The translations under genes were made by a program, and so were the position numbers. 64,000 nt of DNA, taken from NCBI RefSeq assembly GCF_014650915.1, contig NZ_BMVW01000001.1:124001-188000 (forward strand), given 5' to 3'. Origin of the DNA: Streptomyces poonensis (GTDB lineage Bacteria > Actinomycetota > Actinomycetes > Streptomycetales > Streptomycetaceae). Below the pieces are notes generated by a model. That model worked only from the letters and a program-made list of their open reading frames with translations. It ran no database searches and was not told where the DNA came from. Below, one piece after another: positions 46,674-56,053 of the stretch (position 1 is its first letter; each line of letters starts with the position of its first letter).

Positions 46674-47981
46674 ATGTATGAAGAGCGGACGGTGATGCGG
46701 GAGAATGACCGGGTGACGGACGTTTTCAGAGCGCGGGGAGCGGGCCGGGGCGACTACCAGGAGCTGGTCGACGAGATCTCCGGGCTGCTGGGCGCACCGG
46801 CCACGCTGGAGAACCGCGACTTCGAGCTGATCGCCTTCGGCGCGTACGACAGCGAGGGCGACCTCGACGAGTCGGCGCTCGACCCGGTGCGCACCCGCTC
46901 GATCCTGACGCGGCGTTCGACGGCGGCGGTGCGGGAGTGGTTCGAGGGCTTCGGCATCACCCGGGCGACGGCTCCGGTGCGGATCCCGCCCTCCCCGGAG
47001 GCGGGCGTGTACCGCGGCCGCATCTGCCTTCCCGTACGTCACCGGGGAGTCGTCCTCGGCTATGTGTGGCTGCTGGAGGACGGCGACCCGGGCCCCACCG
47101 GCGCCCAGCTCGACGCCGCCATGGAGGTCGCCTCGCGGATCGGCGCGCTCCTCGCGGACGAGGCCCAGGCGGGCGCGGACCTGACCCGGGAGCTGCGCGC
47201 GGTCCTCACCGCCGGGCCCGGCTGGCAGCGGGAGGCGGCGCTCACGGAGTTCCGCACGGCGCTCGGCCCCCGCGCGGACGGCGTCCACACGGTGGTGTGC
47301 GTGGCCCCGTGGCCGTCCGCCGACCCGGCGGGCGCCCCCTCGGTCCGTACGGTGCCGGGGGCGGTCGCCCTGTGCACGGTGCCGTGGGACGGGAGCGGTC
47401 CGGGTGGCTCCGGGCAGGGTCTGGCGCTGCTGGTGCGGCTGCGCTCGGCGGACGTGCCGCAGCCGGCGCACACGGCGGCGGCCCGGCTGCTGGAGCGCGC
47501 GGGCGCCGGACGCCGGAACGGCGGGCGTGCGGGCGGTGGGCGTACGAGCGGCGGGCGTGCGGACGGCGAGCGGACGGCGGCCGGTGTAGCGAACCCCCGT
47601 ACCGGGCTCTCGGAACTCGGCACCGCCTGGCAGGAGGCAGCGGCAGCCGCCCGCGCCGCGCTGGCCGACCCCCGGCTCGGACCGGTCGCCGAGTGGGCCG
47701 CCGTCGGCCCGTACCGCCTCCTCACCGCCCTGCCCCCCGAGACGGCCCAGGACCCCGCCGTACGGCCCCTGCTGTCCCCCGCCCACCACGAACTCGCCCG
47801 CACGGCCGAAGTGTTCCTCGACCGCGCGGGCCAGGCGGGGCGCACGGCGACGGAGCTGGGCATCCACCGGCAGACCCTGTACTACCGGCTCTCCCGCGTG
47901 GAGCAGCTCACCGGACTGGACCTGGACAACGGCGAGGACCGGCTGCTGCTGCACATGGCCCTGAAGGCGGCGCGGCTGTAG
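46674..47981 (+). CDS. PucR-family transcriptional regulator of proline catabolism
   Basis: 435 residues. An N-terminal sensory domain (about 25-180) and a middle GGDEF-like fold region are followed by a C-terminal helix-turn-helix ([21 protein letters not shown], about 390-412), the PucR layout. A Gly/Arg-rich low-complexity insert interrupts it near 280-303. It diverges from the proline dehydrogenase operon, so proline-responsive activation is the likely job, as for actinobacterial PruR-type proteins. The ATG at 46674 has a weak ribosome-binding site; one 7 codons on is possible. Confidence 0.88.
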   Translation: MYEERTVMRENDRVTDVFRARGAGRGDYQELVDEISGLLGAPATLENRDFELIAFGAYDSEGDLDESALDPVRTRSILTRRSTAAVREWFEGFGITRATAPVRIPPSPEAGVYRGRICLPVRHRGVVLGYVWLLEDGDPGPTGAQLDAAMEVASRIGALLADEAQAGADLTRELRAVLTAGPGWQREAALTEFRTALGPRADGVHTVVCVAPWPSADPAGAPSVRTVPGAVALCTVPWDGSGPGGSGQGLALLVRLRSADVPQPAHTAAARLLERAGAGRRNGGRAGGGRTSGGRADGERTAAGVANPRTGLSELGTAWQEAAAAARAALADPRLGPVAEWAAVGPYRLLTALPPETAQDPAVRPLLSPAHHELARTAEVFLDRAGQAGRTATELGIHRQTLYYRLSRVEQLTGLDLDNGEDRLLLHMALKAARL

Positions 47982-47996
47982 GGCCGAAGGTGAGGC

Positions 47997-48590
47997 TCAC
48001 TCCTCCGGCCGGGCCGCCGCCAGTACCTGGCGCAGCCCCTCGGTGAGCGCGTCCGCGTCGGGCGCGCTCTTGGAGTCGAAGGTCCACTGCGCGATGAGGC
48101 CGATCAGCAGGGTCGTGTAGAAGCGGCCGAGGGTGTCCACGGTCTCCTCCGGGACGTCCTCCTCCCGTCCGCCCATGAACATGGTGACGAGCCCCCGGTC
48201 GCCCTCCCGCTGGGCGAGCGCCAGGTGGTCGCGCACCTCGGGCAGCTGGTCGCCCATGACCAGCATCTCCATGCTGAGGCGCCACTGCGGATCGGGCTCC
48301 TTCATGGTCGCGATGACGTTCGACCACACTTCATGGAACCGCTCGACGGTCCCGGGCTCGGAGGTGAGCTCGGGCGCCCCCTCGCCTTCTCCGTCGAAGG
48401 ATTGCGAGAGCTCCCCGACCATCGCCACGTACGCCTGGGCCAGCAGTGCGTCCTTCGAGCCGTAGTGGTAGCCGATCGACGCCAGGTTCGTGCCCGACGC
48501 CTTCACGATGTCGCGCGCGGTGGTCCGCGCGAAGCCCTTCTCCAGCAGGCAGCGCTTGGCGCCTTCGAGCAGATCCTCACGGTGTCCCAT
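47997..48590 (-). CDS. TetR-family transcriptional regulator
   Basis: 197 residues. The N-terminal helix-turn-helix ARTTARDIVKASGTNLASIGYHYGSKDALL is typical TetR, and the variable C-terminal domain (about 60-197) would bind the inducer. It diverges from an MFS exporter across 109 bp carrying a pair of inverted 11-bp boxes, the classic layout of a repressor and its pump. Confidence 0.93.
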   Translation of the reverse strand: MGHREDLLEGAKRCLLEKGFARTTARDIVKASGTNLASIGYHYGSKDALLAQAYVAMVGELSQSFDGEGEGAPELTSEPGTVERFHEVWSNVIATMKEPDPQWRLSMEMLVMGDQLPEVRDHLALAQREGDRGLVTMFMGGREEDVPEETVDTLGRFYTTLLIGLIAQWTFDSKSAPDADALTEGLRQVLAAARPEE

Positions 48591-48632
48591 GCGGGTCAGC
48601 GTAACGCCACACGTACAGCCGTCCTATACAAG

Positions 48633-48669
48633 TGTCTAAGACGCGCGACTTACACACTCGTACTAGACA
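48633..48669. promoter_or_regulatory. Inverted TGTCTARKACG pair between tetR and the MFS gene
   Basis: TGTCTAAGACG (48633-48643) and the reverse complement of TGTCTAGTACG (48659-48669) face each other across 15 bp. Both promoters must lie in this 109-bp gap, so this is the likely TetR operator. Confidence 0.6.
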
Positions 48670-48699
48670 CGCGTTTATGACGCTCGTACAGTCACTGCC

Positions 48700-50382
48700 A
48701 TGACGACGAACCCCATCAACCCCACGGCCACGGACGTGAGTTCGCCTGGCTCCCACCGCGCCGGGCGCCGCGAATGGACCGCCCTCTCGGTGCTGATGCT
48801 TCCGCTGCTGCTGGTGTCGATGGACGTGTCCGTCCTCTACTTCGCGGTCCCCGCCATCAGCGCCGACCTGGAACCGAGCGGCACCCAGCAGCTGTGGATC
48901 TTCGACATCTATGCGTTCGTGCTGGCCGGACTGCTGATGACGATGGGCGCGCTCGGCGACCGCATCGGCCGCCGCCGGCTGCTGCTGATCGGCGCGGCCG
49001 CGTTCGGCGCGGCGTCGCTGGTGGCCGCGTACGCGCACAGCGCCGAGACCCTGATCGCGGCCCGCGCGGTCCTCGGCATCGGCGGGGCCACCCTGATGCC
49101 GTCGACGATGGCGCTGGTCCGCACGATGTTCCGGGACCCCGCCCAGCGGGCGCAGGCGATCGGCGTCTGGTCGGCCGTGATGACGGGAGGCGTGGCTCTC
49201 GGCTCCGTGCTGAGCGGCGTCCTCGTCGAGTACTTCTGGTGGGGCTCGGTCTTCCTCGTCAACCTGCCCGCGATGGCACTGCTGCTGGTCCTCGGCCCCG
49301 TCCTGCTCCCCGAGTCGCGGAACCCGCGTCCCGGCCGCTTCGACGTGCTGAGCGTGCCGCTGTCGATGGCGGCGGTCCTCCCGGTGATCTACGGCCTGAA
49401 GGAGATCCCGTCCGAGGGCTGGAACGTGCGGTACGTCCTGTCGGTGACGGTGGGCCTGCTCTTCGCCGCCCTGTTCGTGCACCGCCAGCGCACATCGGCG
49501 TCCCCGATGATCCCCGTGGACCTGTTCCGCGGCCGGGGCTTCTCACCCGCGGTCGCCCTCAACCTGATCGCGTCCTTCGCGATGATGGGCTCGGCCTACT
49601 TCACCACCCAGTACCTGCAGTCCGTGCTCGGCAAGAGCGCGCTGGAGTCCGCGCTGTGGTCGCTCCTCCCCTCCGTGCTCATCGGCGCCGTGGCACCGCT
49701 GGCCGCCCATCTGGTGCAGCGGGGTGTGCACCGCGCGTACGTCGTGACCGCGGGCTTCACCACCGCGGCCTGCGGTTACGCGCTGCTCGCCCTCGCCGGT
49801 ACGGACTCCCTGTGGCTGGTCCTCGCGGGAGCGGGCATCCTCGCGTCGGGCGTCGTGACGGTGATGTCCCAGATGACGGACATGGCCCTGAGTGCGGCGC
49901 CGGTCGAGAAGGCGGGCACGGCGTCGTCGGTCCTGGAGACCGGTCAGGAGTTCGGCGGCGCGCTCGGCATGGCGGTCCTCGGCTCCATCGGCACCGCGGT
50001 CTACCACCACGCGATCCCCGCCTCGGCGCCCGCCCCGGCCCACGAGACCCTCGGCGGCGCGCTGGCGGTGGCCCGGGAGATGCCGGCCGCGGCGGGCGAC
50101 GTCCTGGTGACCGTGGCCCGGGAGGCGTTCACGGACGGTATGCGGGGCGCGGCGCTGGCCGCGGTGGCGGTGCTGCTGGGAGCGGCGGTCACGGCGGCGG
50201 CGACGCTGCGGAGAGTACGGGTGCGGGAGGACTGTGGGGAGAAGGGCTGCGGAGAAGAGGACTGCGGCGGACAGGACGCCGGAGCGCAGGACCCGGTGCG
50301 GAAGGACTCGCCGGACCGGAGCCCGCGTCACTCGCTTGAGCGCCGACCGGTTCGCCGCACGCGCCGGGGCCCGGCCACCTGA
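48700..50382 (+). CDS. MFS transporter, DHA2 (14-helix) type
   Basis: 560 residues with about 14 hydrophobic segments. Motif A appears as GALGDRIGRRRLLLIG and the antiporter-type motif C region as VMTGGVALGSVLSGVLVE. This suits a proton-driven exporter of drugs or toxic metabolites, presumably the target of the divergent TetR repressor. The cytoplasmic end is unusual: a Cys/Gly/Glu cluster (EDCGEKGCGEEDCGG) precedes an Arg-rich tail. The last codons and stop form part of a 19-bp terminator stem. Confidence 0.92.
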   Translation: MTTNPINPTATDVSSPGSHRAGRREWTALSVLMLPLLLVSMDVSVLYFAVPAISADLEPSGTQQLWIFDIYAFVLAGLLMTMGALGDRIGRRRLLLIGAAAFGAASLVAAYAHSAETLIAARAVLGIGGATLMPSTMALVRTMFRDPAQRAQAIGVWSAVMTGGVALGSVLSGVLVEYFWWGSVFLVNLPAMALLLVLGPVLLPESRNPRPGRFDVLSVPLSMAAVLPVIYGLKEIPSEGWNVRYVLSVTVGLLFAALFVHRQRTSASPMIPVDLFRGRGFSPAVALNLIASFAMMGSAYFTTQYLQSVLGKSALESALWSLLPSVLIGAVAPLAAHLVQRGVHRAYVVTAGFTTAACGYALLALAGTDSLWLVLAGAGILASGVVTVMSQMTDMALSAAPVEKAGTASSVLETGQEFGGALGMAVLGSIGTAVYHHAIPASAPAPAHETLGGALAVAREMPAAAGDVLVTVAREAFTDGMRGAALAAVAVLLGAAVTAAATLRRVRVREDCGEKGCGEEDCGGQDAGAQDPVRKDSPDRSPRHSLERRPVRRTRRGPAT

Positions 50383-50402
50383 TGGTGGCCGGGCCCCGGC
50401 GC
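50361..50402. terminator. Bidirectional terminator between MFS and serA
   Basis: Perfect 19-bp arms with a 4-nt loop; the MFS stop codon TGA (50380-50382) lies in the loop. It ends 23 bp past the serA stop on the other strand, so it serves both genes. Confidence 0.9.
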
Positions 50403-50425
50403 CGTACGAGATGCGGACGAGAACC

Positions 50426-52015
50426 TCAGACGAGGTTCACCGACCGCGCCGACGTCGCGCCGATCTCCTCGGCGACCTCCGTCAGCACCGGCTGCGGCAC
50501 CGTGTCGTCCACCGTGAGGACGGCCAGCGCCTCGCCGCCGGCGGCGGAGCGGGCGACCTGCATACCGGCGATGTTGATGCCGGCCTCGCCGAAGATCCGG
50601 CCGACGGTGCCGACCACACCGGGCCGGTCGGCGTAGCGCAGGACCACCATGTGGTCGGCGAGGGCCAGGTCCACGTCGTAGTCGCCGACCGCGACCAGCT
50701 TCTGGTGGTGCTTCGGGCCCGCCAGCGTGCCGGAGACCGAGACCTCCTCGCCGTCGGCGAGCGTGCCGCGCACGGTGACGACGTTACGGTGGTCGGAGGA
50801 CTCGCTCGACGTGGTCAGGCGCACCTCGACACCGCGCTCCTGCGCGAACAGCGGGGCGTTCACGTACGACACCGTCTCGTCGACGACGTCCTCGAACACG
50901 CCCTTCAGCGCGGACAGCTCCAGCACCTTCACGTCGTGCTGGGTGATCTCGCCGTACACCTCGACGTCGAGGCGGACCGCGACCTCGCCCGCGAGCGCGG
51001 TGAAGATCCGGCCGAGGCGCTCCGCGAGGGGCAGGCCCGGCTTGACGTCCTCGGCGATGACGCCGCCCTGGACGTTCACCGCGTCCGGGACCAGCTCACC
51101 GGCGAGCGCGAGACGGACGGACTTGGCGACGGCGATGCCCGCCTTCTCCTGCGCCTCGTCGGTGGACGCGCCGAGGTGCGGGGTGCACACGACCTGGTCC
51201 AGCTCGAAGAGCGGGGAGTCGGTGCAGGGCTCCTTCGCGTACACGTCGAGGCCGGCGCCGGCGACGCGGCCCTCCTTGAGCGCCGAGTACAGCGCCTCCT
51301 CGTCGACGATCCCGCCGCGCGCGGCGTTGACGATGCGCACGTTCGGCTTGACCTTGTGCAGCGCGTCGTCGCCGATGAGGCCGAGCGTCTCGGGGGTCTT
51401 CGGGAGGTGGACGGTGATGAAGTCGGAGACCTCGAGCAGCTCGTCCAGCGACAGCACCTTCACACCCATCTGCGCGGCCCGCGCGGGCTGCACATACGGG
51501 TCGTACGCCACGACCTTCATGCCGAACGCCGACATGCGCTGCGCGACCAGCGCGCCGATGCGGCCGAGGCCGACGACGCCGAGGGTCTTCTCGGCGAGCT
51601 CGACACCGGTGTACTTGCTGCGCTTCCACTCGCCGTTCTTCAGGGCGGTGTTCGCCTGCGGGATGTTGCGCGCGGTGGCGAGGATCAGGCCGCAGGCCAG
51701 CTCGGCGGCGGTGACGATGTTCGAGGTGGGGGCGTTGACGACCATCACGCCGGCCTTGGTGGCGGCGGAGACGTCGACGTTGTCCAGGCCGACGCCGGCT
51801 CGCGCGACGACCTTCAGCTTCTTCGCGGCGGCGATCGCCTCGGCGTCGACCTTGGTGGCCGAGCGGATCAGGATCGCGTCCACGTCGGCGATGGCCGGGA
51901 GCAGTTCGGCGCGGTCGGCTCCGTTGCAGTGCCGGATCTCGAAGTCCGGCCCGAGCGCGTCCACCGTGGCGGGCGACAGCTCTTCAGCGATGAGTACGAC
52001 TGGTTTCGAGCTCAC
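50426..52015 (-). CDS. serA: D-3-phosphoglycerate dehydrogenase
   Basis: 529 residues, the long actinobacterial type; first step of serine synthesis. The NAD motif is GVVGLGRIGALVAQR, with catalytic Arg in NAARGGIVDE, and CTPHLGAST carrying the His. A central ASB (allosteric) domain and C-terminal ACT domain (VLRYADRPGVVGTVGRIF) indicate serine feedback. The GTG at 52015 gives the usual length; it sits within the palindrome CTCACGTGAG. Confidence 0.96.
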   Translation of the reverse strand: MSSKPVVLIAEELSPATVDALGPDFEIRHCNGADRAELLPAIADVDAILIRSATKVDAEAIAAAKKLKVVARAGVGLDNVDVSAATKAGVMVVNAPTSNIVTAAELACGLILATARNIPQANTALKNGEWKRSKYTGVELAEKTLGVVGLGRIGALVAQRMSAFGMKVVAYDPYVQPARAAQMGVKVLSLDELLEVSDFITVHLPKTPETLGLIGDDALHKVKPNVRIVNAARGGIVDEEALYSALKEGRVAGAGLDVYAKEPCTDSPLFELDQVVCTPHLGASTDEAQEKAGIAVAKSVRLALAGELVPDAVNVQGGVIAEDVKPGLPLAERLGRIFTALAGEVAVRLDVEVYGEITQHDVKVLELSALKGVFEDVVDETVSYVNAPLFAQERGVEVRLTTSSESSDHRNVVTVRGTLADGEEVSVSGTLAGPKHHQKLVAVGDYDVDLALADHMVVLRYADRPGVVGTVGRIFGEAGINIAGMQVARSAAGGEALAVLTVDDTVPQPVLTEVAEEIGATSARSVNLV

Positions 52016-52020
52016 GTGAG
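52011..52020. promoter_or_regulatory. Palindrome over the serA start codon
   Basis: Perfect 10-bp CTCACGTGAG including the GTG start. Short enough to be chance. Confidence 0.3.
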
Positions 52021-52239
52021 TCCTCACAAGTCCATTGCGGACGGCCGTCCCGACGGCCGCTGGCGGAGGGAGTGGTGGCCGCGTGGAAGACGCACGACGC
52101 TGTGGGCCTGACGCGTATGTAGTGCAGCAGTGTAGTGGCGCCGCGGGCGTCGTCTTGCGCCCCTGCGGAAGGATCACCCGTCCGTGGGTGGACGGGCTGG
52201 ACAACACCGTGGTCGGGGCGTCGCCCGGAGTTGCGACGA

Positions 52240-52265
52240 AGGGCCGGAGCTACTGCTCCGGCCCT
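52240..52265 (-). terminator. ilv operon terminator
   Basis: Perfect 11-bp arms (AGGGCCGGAGC / GCTCCGGCCCT) with a TACT loop, 14 bp past the ilvC stop. Confidence 0.85.
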
Positions 52266-52278
52266 GCCGCCGTACGGC

Positions 52279-53397
<1,119 letters not shown>

Positions 53398-53925
53398 TTA
53401 TGCGGATCGATCGAGCGCGCGCAGCGACCGGTCGGTGATGGAGCGGGCTCCTCGGCCGATCGCGATCGTGCCGGACTGGACCAGTTCCTTGATGCCGAAC
53501 GGCTCCAGCATCTTCAGCATGGCCTCCAGCTTGTCGCTGGAGCCGGTGGCCTCGATGGTGACGGCCTCCGGGGAGACGTCGACGGTCTTGGCGCGGAACA
53601 GCTGGACGATCTCGACGATCTGGGAGCGCGTCTCGTTGTCGGCGCGCACCTTCACCAGGACGAGTTCGCGCTGCACGGCGGAGCCCGGCTCCAGCTCGAC
53701 GATCTTGAGGACGTTGACCAGCTTGTTGAGCTGCTTGGTGACCTGCTCGAGCGGGAGGTCCTCGATCACGTTCACCACGATCGTGATGCGGGAAATCTCG
53801 GGGTGCTCGGTGACGCCGACCGCGAGGGAGTCGATGTTGAAGCCGCGGCGGGAGAAGAGGGCGGCGATCCGGGCGAGGATGCCCGGCGTGTTCTCCACCA
53901 GGACGGAGAGCGTGTGCTTGGACAT
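53398..53925 (-). CDS. ilvN: Acetolactate synthase small (regulatory) subunit
   Basis: 175 residues. An N-terminal ACT domain (MSKHTLSVLVENTPGILARI to about 75) gives valine feedback; the C-terminal domain matches the IlvN/IlvH partner. ATG start, 29 bp after ilvB in the same direction. Confidence 0.95.
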   Translation of the reverse strand: MSKHTLSVLVENTPGILARIAALFSRRGFNIDSLAVGVTEHPEISRITIVVNVIEDLPLEQVTKQLNKLVNVLKIVELEPGSAVQRELVLVKVRADNETRSQIVEIVQLFRAKTVDVSPEAVTIEATGSSDKLEAMLKMLEPFGIKELVQSGTIAIGRGARSITDRSLRALDRSA

Positions 53926-53954
53926 GTCGGAGTGCTCTTTCCTGTCCGTCGTCT

Positions 53955-55808
53955 TCAGTCGTCCTGGCCGTCGCCGAAGTCGGGGCGGACGTCCCTGGCG
54001 GCCATGATCGTGTCGTTGGAGGTGCCGGCGGCGACCATCGGCCAGACCATCGCGTCCTCGTGGACGATGAAGTCGATGACGACCGGGCGGTCGTTGATGG
54101 CGTTGGCCTCTTCGATGACCTTGTCCAGCTCGTCGGGCGACTCGCAGCGCAGCGCGTAGCAGCCCATGGCCTCCGCGAGCTTCACGAAGTCGGGGACGCG
54201 GGTGCCCTTGTTGGGCTCCTTGCCGGCCGTGTCCGGACCGGAGTGCAGCACGGTGTTGGAGTAGCGCTGGTTGTAGAAGAGGGTCTGCCACTGGCGGACC
54301 ATCCCGAGGGCGCCGTTGTTGATGACGGCGACCTTGATCGGGATGTTGTTCAGGGCGCAGGTGGTGAGCTCCTGATTGGTCATCTGGAAGCAGCCGTCGC
54401 CGTCGATCGCCCAGACGGTGCGGTCGGGGGCGCCGGCCTTGGCACCCATGGCGGCCGGGAGCGAGTAGCCCATGGTTCCGGCGCCGCCGGAGTTCAGCCA
54501 GGTGGCGGGCTTGTCGTACTGGATGAAGTGCGCGGCCCACATCTGGTGCTGGCCGACGCCCGCGGTGAAGATCGTGTCGGCCGGGGCGAGCTGCCCGATG
54601 CGCTCGATGACCGCTTGCGGGGAGAGCGAGCCGTCGGCCGGCTGGTCGTAGCCGAGCGGGTACGTCTCACGCCACCGGTTCAGGTCCTTCCACCAGGCGC
54701 TGTAGTCGCCGCGGTGGCCCTCGGCGTGCTCCTTCTGGACGGCCTGGACCAGGTCGGCGATGACCTCGCGGGCGTCACCGACGATCGGCACGTCGGCGGC
54801 GCGGTTCTTACCGATCTCGGCCGGGTCGATGTCGGCGTGGACGATCTTGGCGTGCGGGGCGAAGCTGTCCAGCTTGCCGGTGACGCGGTCGTCGAAGCGG
54901 GCGCCGAGGGCGACGATCAGGTCGGCCTTCTGCAGCGCGGTGACGGCGGTGACCGAACCGTGCATGCCCGGCATGCCCACGTGCAGCGGGTGGCTGTCGG
55001 GGAAGGCGCCGAGCGCCATCAGGGTGGTGGTGACGGGCGCTCCGGTGAGCTCCGCGAGGACCTTCAGCTCGGCGGTGGCCTGCGACTTGAGGACGCCGCC
55101 GCCGACGTACAGGACGGGCCGCTTGGCACCGGTGATCAGCTTGGCGGCCTCGCGGATCTGCTTGGCGTGCGGCTTGGTCACCGGGCGGTAGCCGGGCAGG
55201 TCCATGACCGGCGGCCAGGAGAAGGTGGTCTGTGCCTGGAGGGCGTCCTTGGAGATGTCGACCAGGACCGGGCCGGGGCGGCCGGTGGAGGCGACGTGGA
55301 AGGCCTGCGCGATCACCCGCGGGATGTCCTCCGCCTTGGTGACCAGCCAGTTGTGCTTGGTGATCGGCATGGTGATGCCGACGATGTCCGCCTCCTGGAA
55401 GGCGTCCGTGCCGATCGACGCGGAGGCGACCTGCCCGGTGATCGCGACCAGCGGCACGGAGTCCATGTGGGCATTGGCGATCGGCGTGACGAGGTTGGTC
55501 GCGCCCGGGCCCGATGTCGCCATGCAGACGCCGACCTTGCCGGTGGCCAGCGCGTAGCCCTCGGCGGCGTGCCCCGCGCCCTGCTCGTGGCGGACCAGCA
55601 CGTGGCGCACCCGCCGGGAGTCCATCAGCGGGTCGTACGCCGGGAGGATGGCGCCTCCGGGAATGCCGAATACCGTGTCGGCGCCGACCTCCTCAAGCGA
55701 GCGGATGAGGGACTGCGCACCCGTGACGTGCTCGACGGTCACGGACTGGGGTCCTCCGGATCGGGGCCGCGGCTGCGGAGGATGGGCCCCGGTGGCCTGC
55801 TCGGTCAT
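53955..55808 (-). CDS. ilvB: Acetolactate synthase large subunit
   Basis: 617 residues from the ATG at 55808 ([12 protein letters not shown]). ThDP-dependent condensation of two pyruvates, or pyruvate with 2-oxobutyrate, starting Val/Leu and Ile synthesis. The catalytic Glu is in [13 protein letters not shown] and the ThDP-Mg motif is [12 protein letters not shown]. An ATG two codons upstream (MPMTEQ) is possible but its spacing to GAGAAG is short. It heads ilvB-ilvN-ilvC and is preceded by an attenuator. Confidence 0.96.
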   Translation of the reverse strand: MTEQATGAHPPQPRPRSGGPQSVTVEHVTGAQSLIRSLEEVGADTVFGIPGGAILPAYDPLMDSRRVRHVLVRHEQGAGHAAEGYALATGKVGVCMATSGPGATNLVTPIANAHMDSVPLVAITGQVASASIGTDAFQEADIVGITMPITKHNWLVTKAEDIPRVIAQAFHVASTGRPGPVLVDISKDALQAQTTFSWPPVMDLPGYRPVTKPHAKQIREAAKLITGAKRPVLYVGGGVLKSQATAELKVLAELTGAPVTTTLMALGAFPDSHPLHVGMPGMHGSVTAVTALQKADLIVALGARFDDRVTGKLDSFAPHAKIVHADIDPAEIGKNRAADVPIVGDAREVIADLVQAVQKEHAEGHRGDYSAWWKDLNRWRETYPLGYDQPADGSLSPQAVIERIGQLAPADTIFTAGVGQHQMWAAHFIQYDKPATWLNSGGAGTMGYSLPAAMGAKAGAPDRTVWAIDGDGCFQMTNQELTTCALNNIPIKVAVINNGALGMVRQWQTLFYNQRYSNTVLHSGPDTAGKEPNKGTRVPDFVKLAEAMGCYALRCESPDELDKVIEEANAINDRPVVIDFIVHEDAMVWPMVAAGTSNDTIMAARDVRPDFGDGQDD

Positions 55809-55895
55809 CGGCATTCTCTTCTCGATGCTGAGGTTTTTTGCGAGGGTTTTTGCGAAGTTTGACTGCTGTGCGACTGACGCCTGTGCAACAAAAAA

Positions 55896-55923
55896 CCCCT
55901 CGTGCCGTGAGGCAAGCGAGGGG
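55896..55923 (-). terminator. ilvB attenuator terminator
   Basis: Stem CCCCTCG / CGAGGGG with an inner 4-bp stem and a GTGA loop, followed on the reverse strand by six T residues, between the leader peptide and ilvB. Confidence 0.8.
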
Positions 55924-55978
55924 GGCGCGCCGGGTGTGGTCGCTGGGGATTCCGGTTGTCCATCCGGTGGGTCCCAGC

Positions 55979-56020
55979 TCAGCCGACGCGCTGTCCAAGT
56001 ACGAGAATTCGGGTGCGCAT
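55979..56020 (-). CDS. ilvB leader peptide
   Basis: 13 codons encoding [13 protein letters not shown], with Ile-Leu-Val-Leu in a row, read before the U-tailed hairpin at 55896-55923. The arrangement is that of ribosome-mediated attenuation by branched-chain amino acids, as described for actinobacterial ilvB leaders. No strong ribosome-binding site is visible. Confidence 0.75.
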   Translation of the reverse strand: MRTRILVLGQRVG

Positions 56021-56053
56021 GGCACTGACCCTCCCCCCGGCACGCACCACGTG

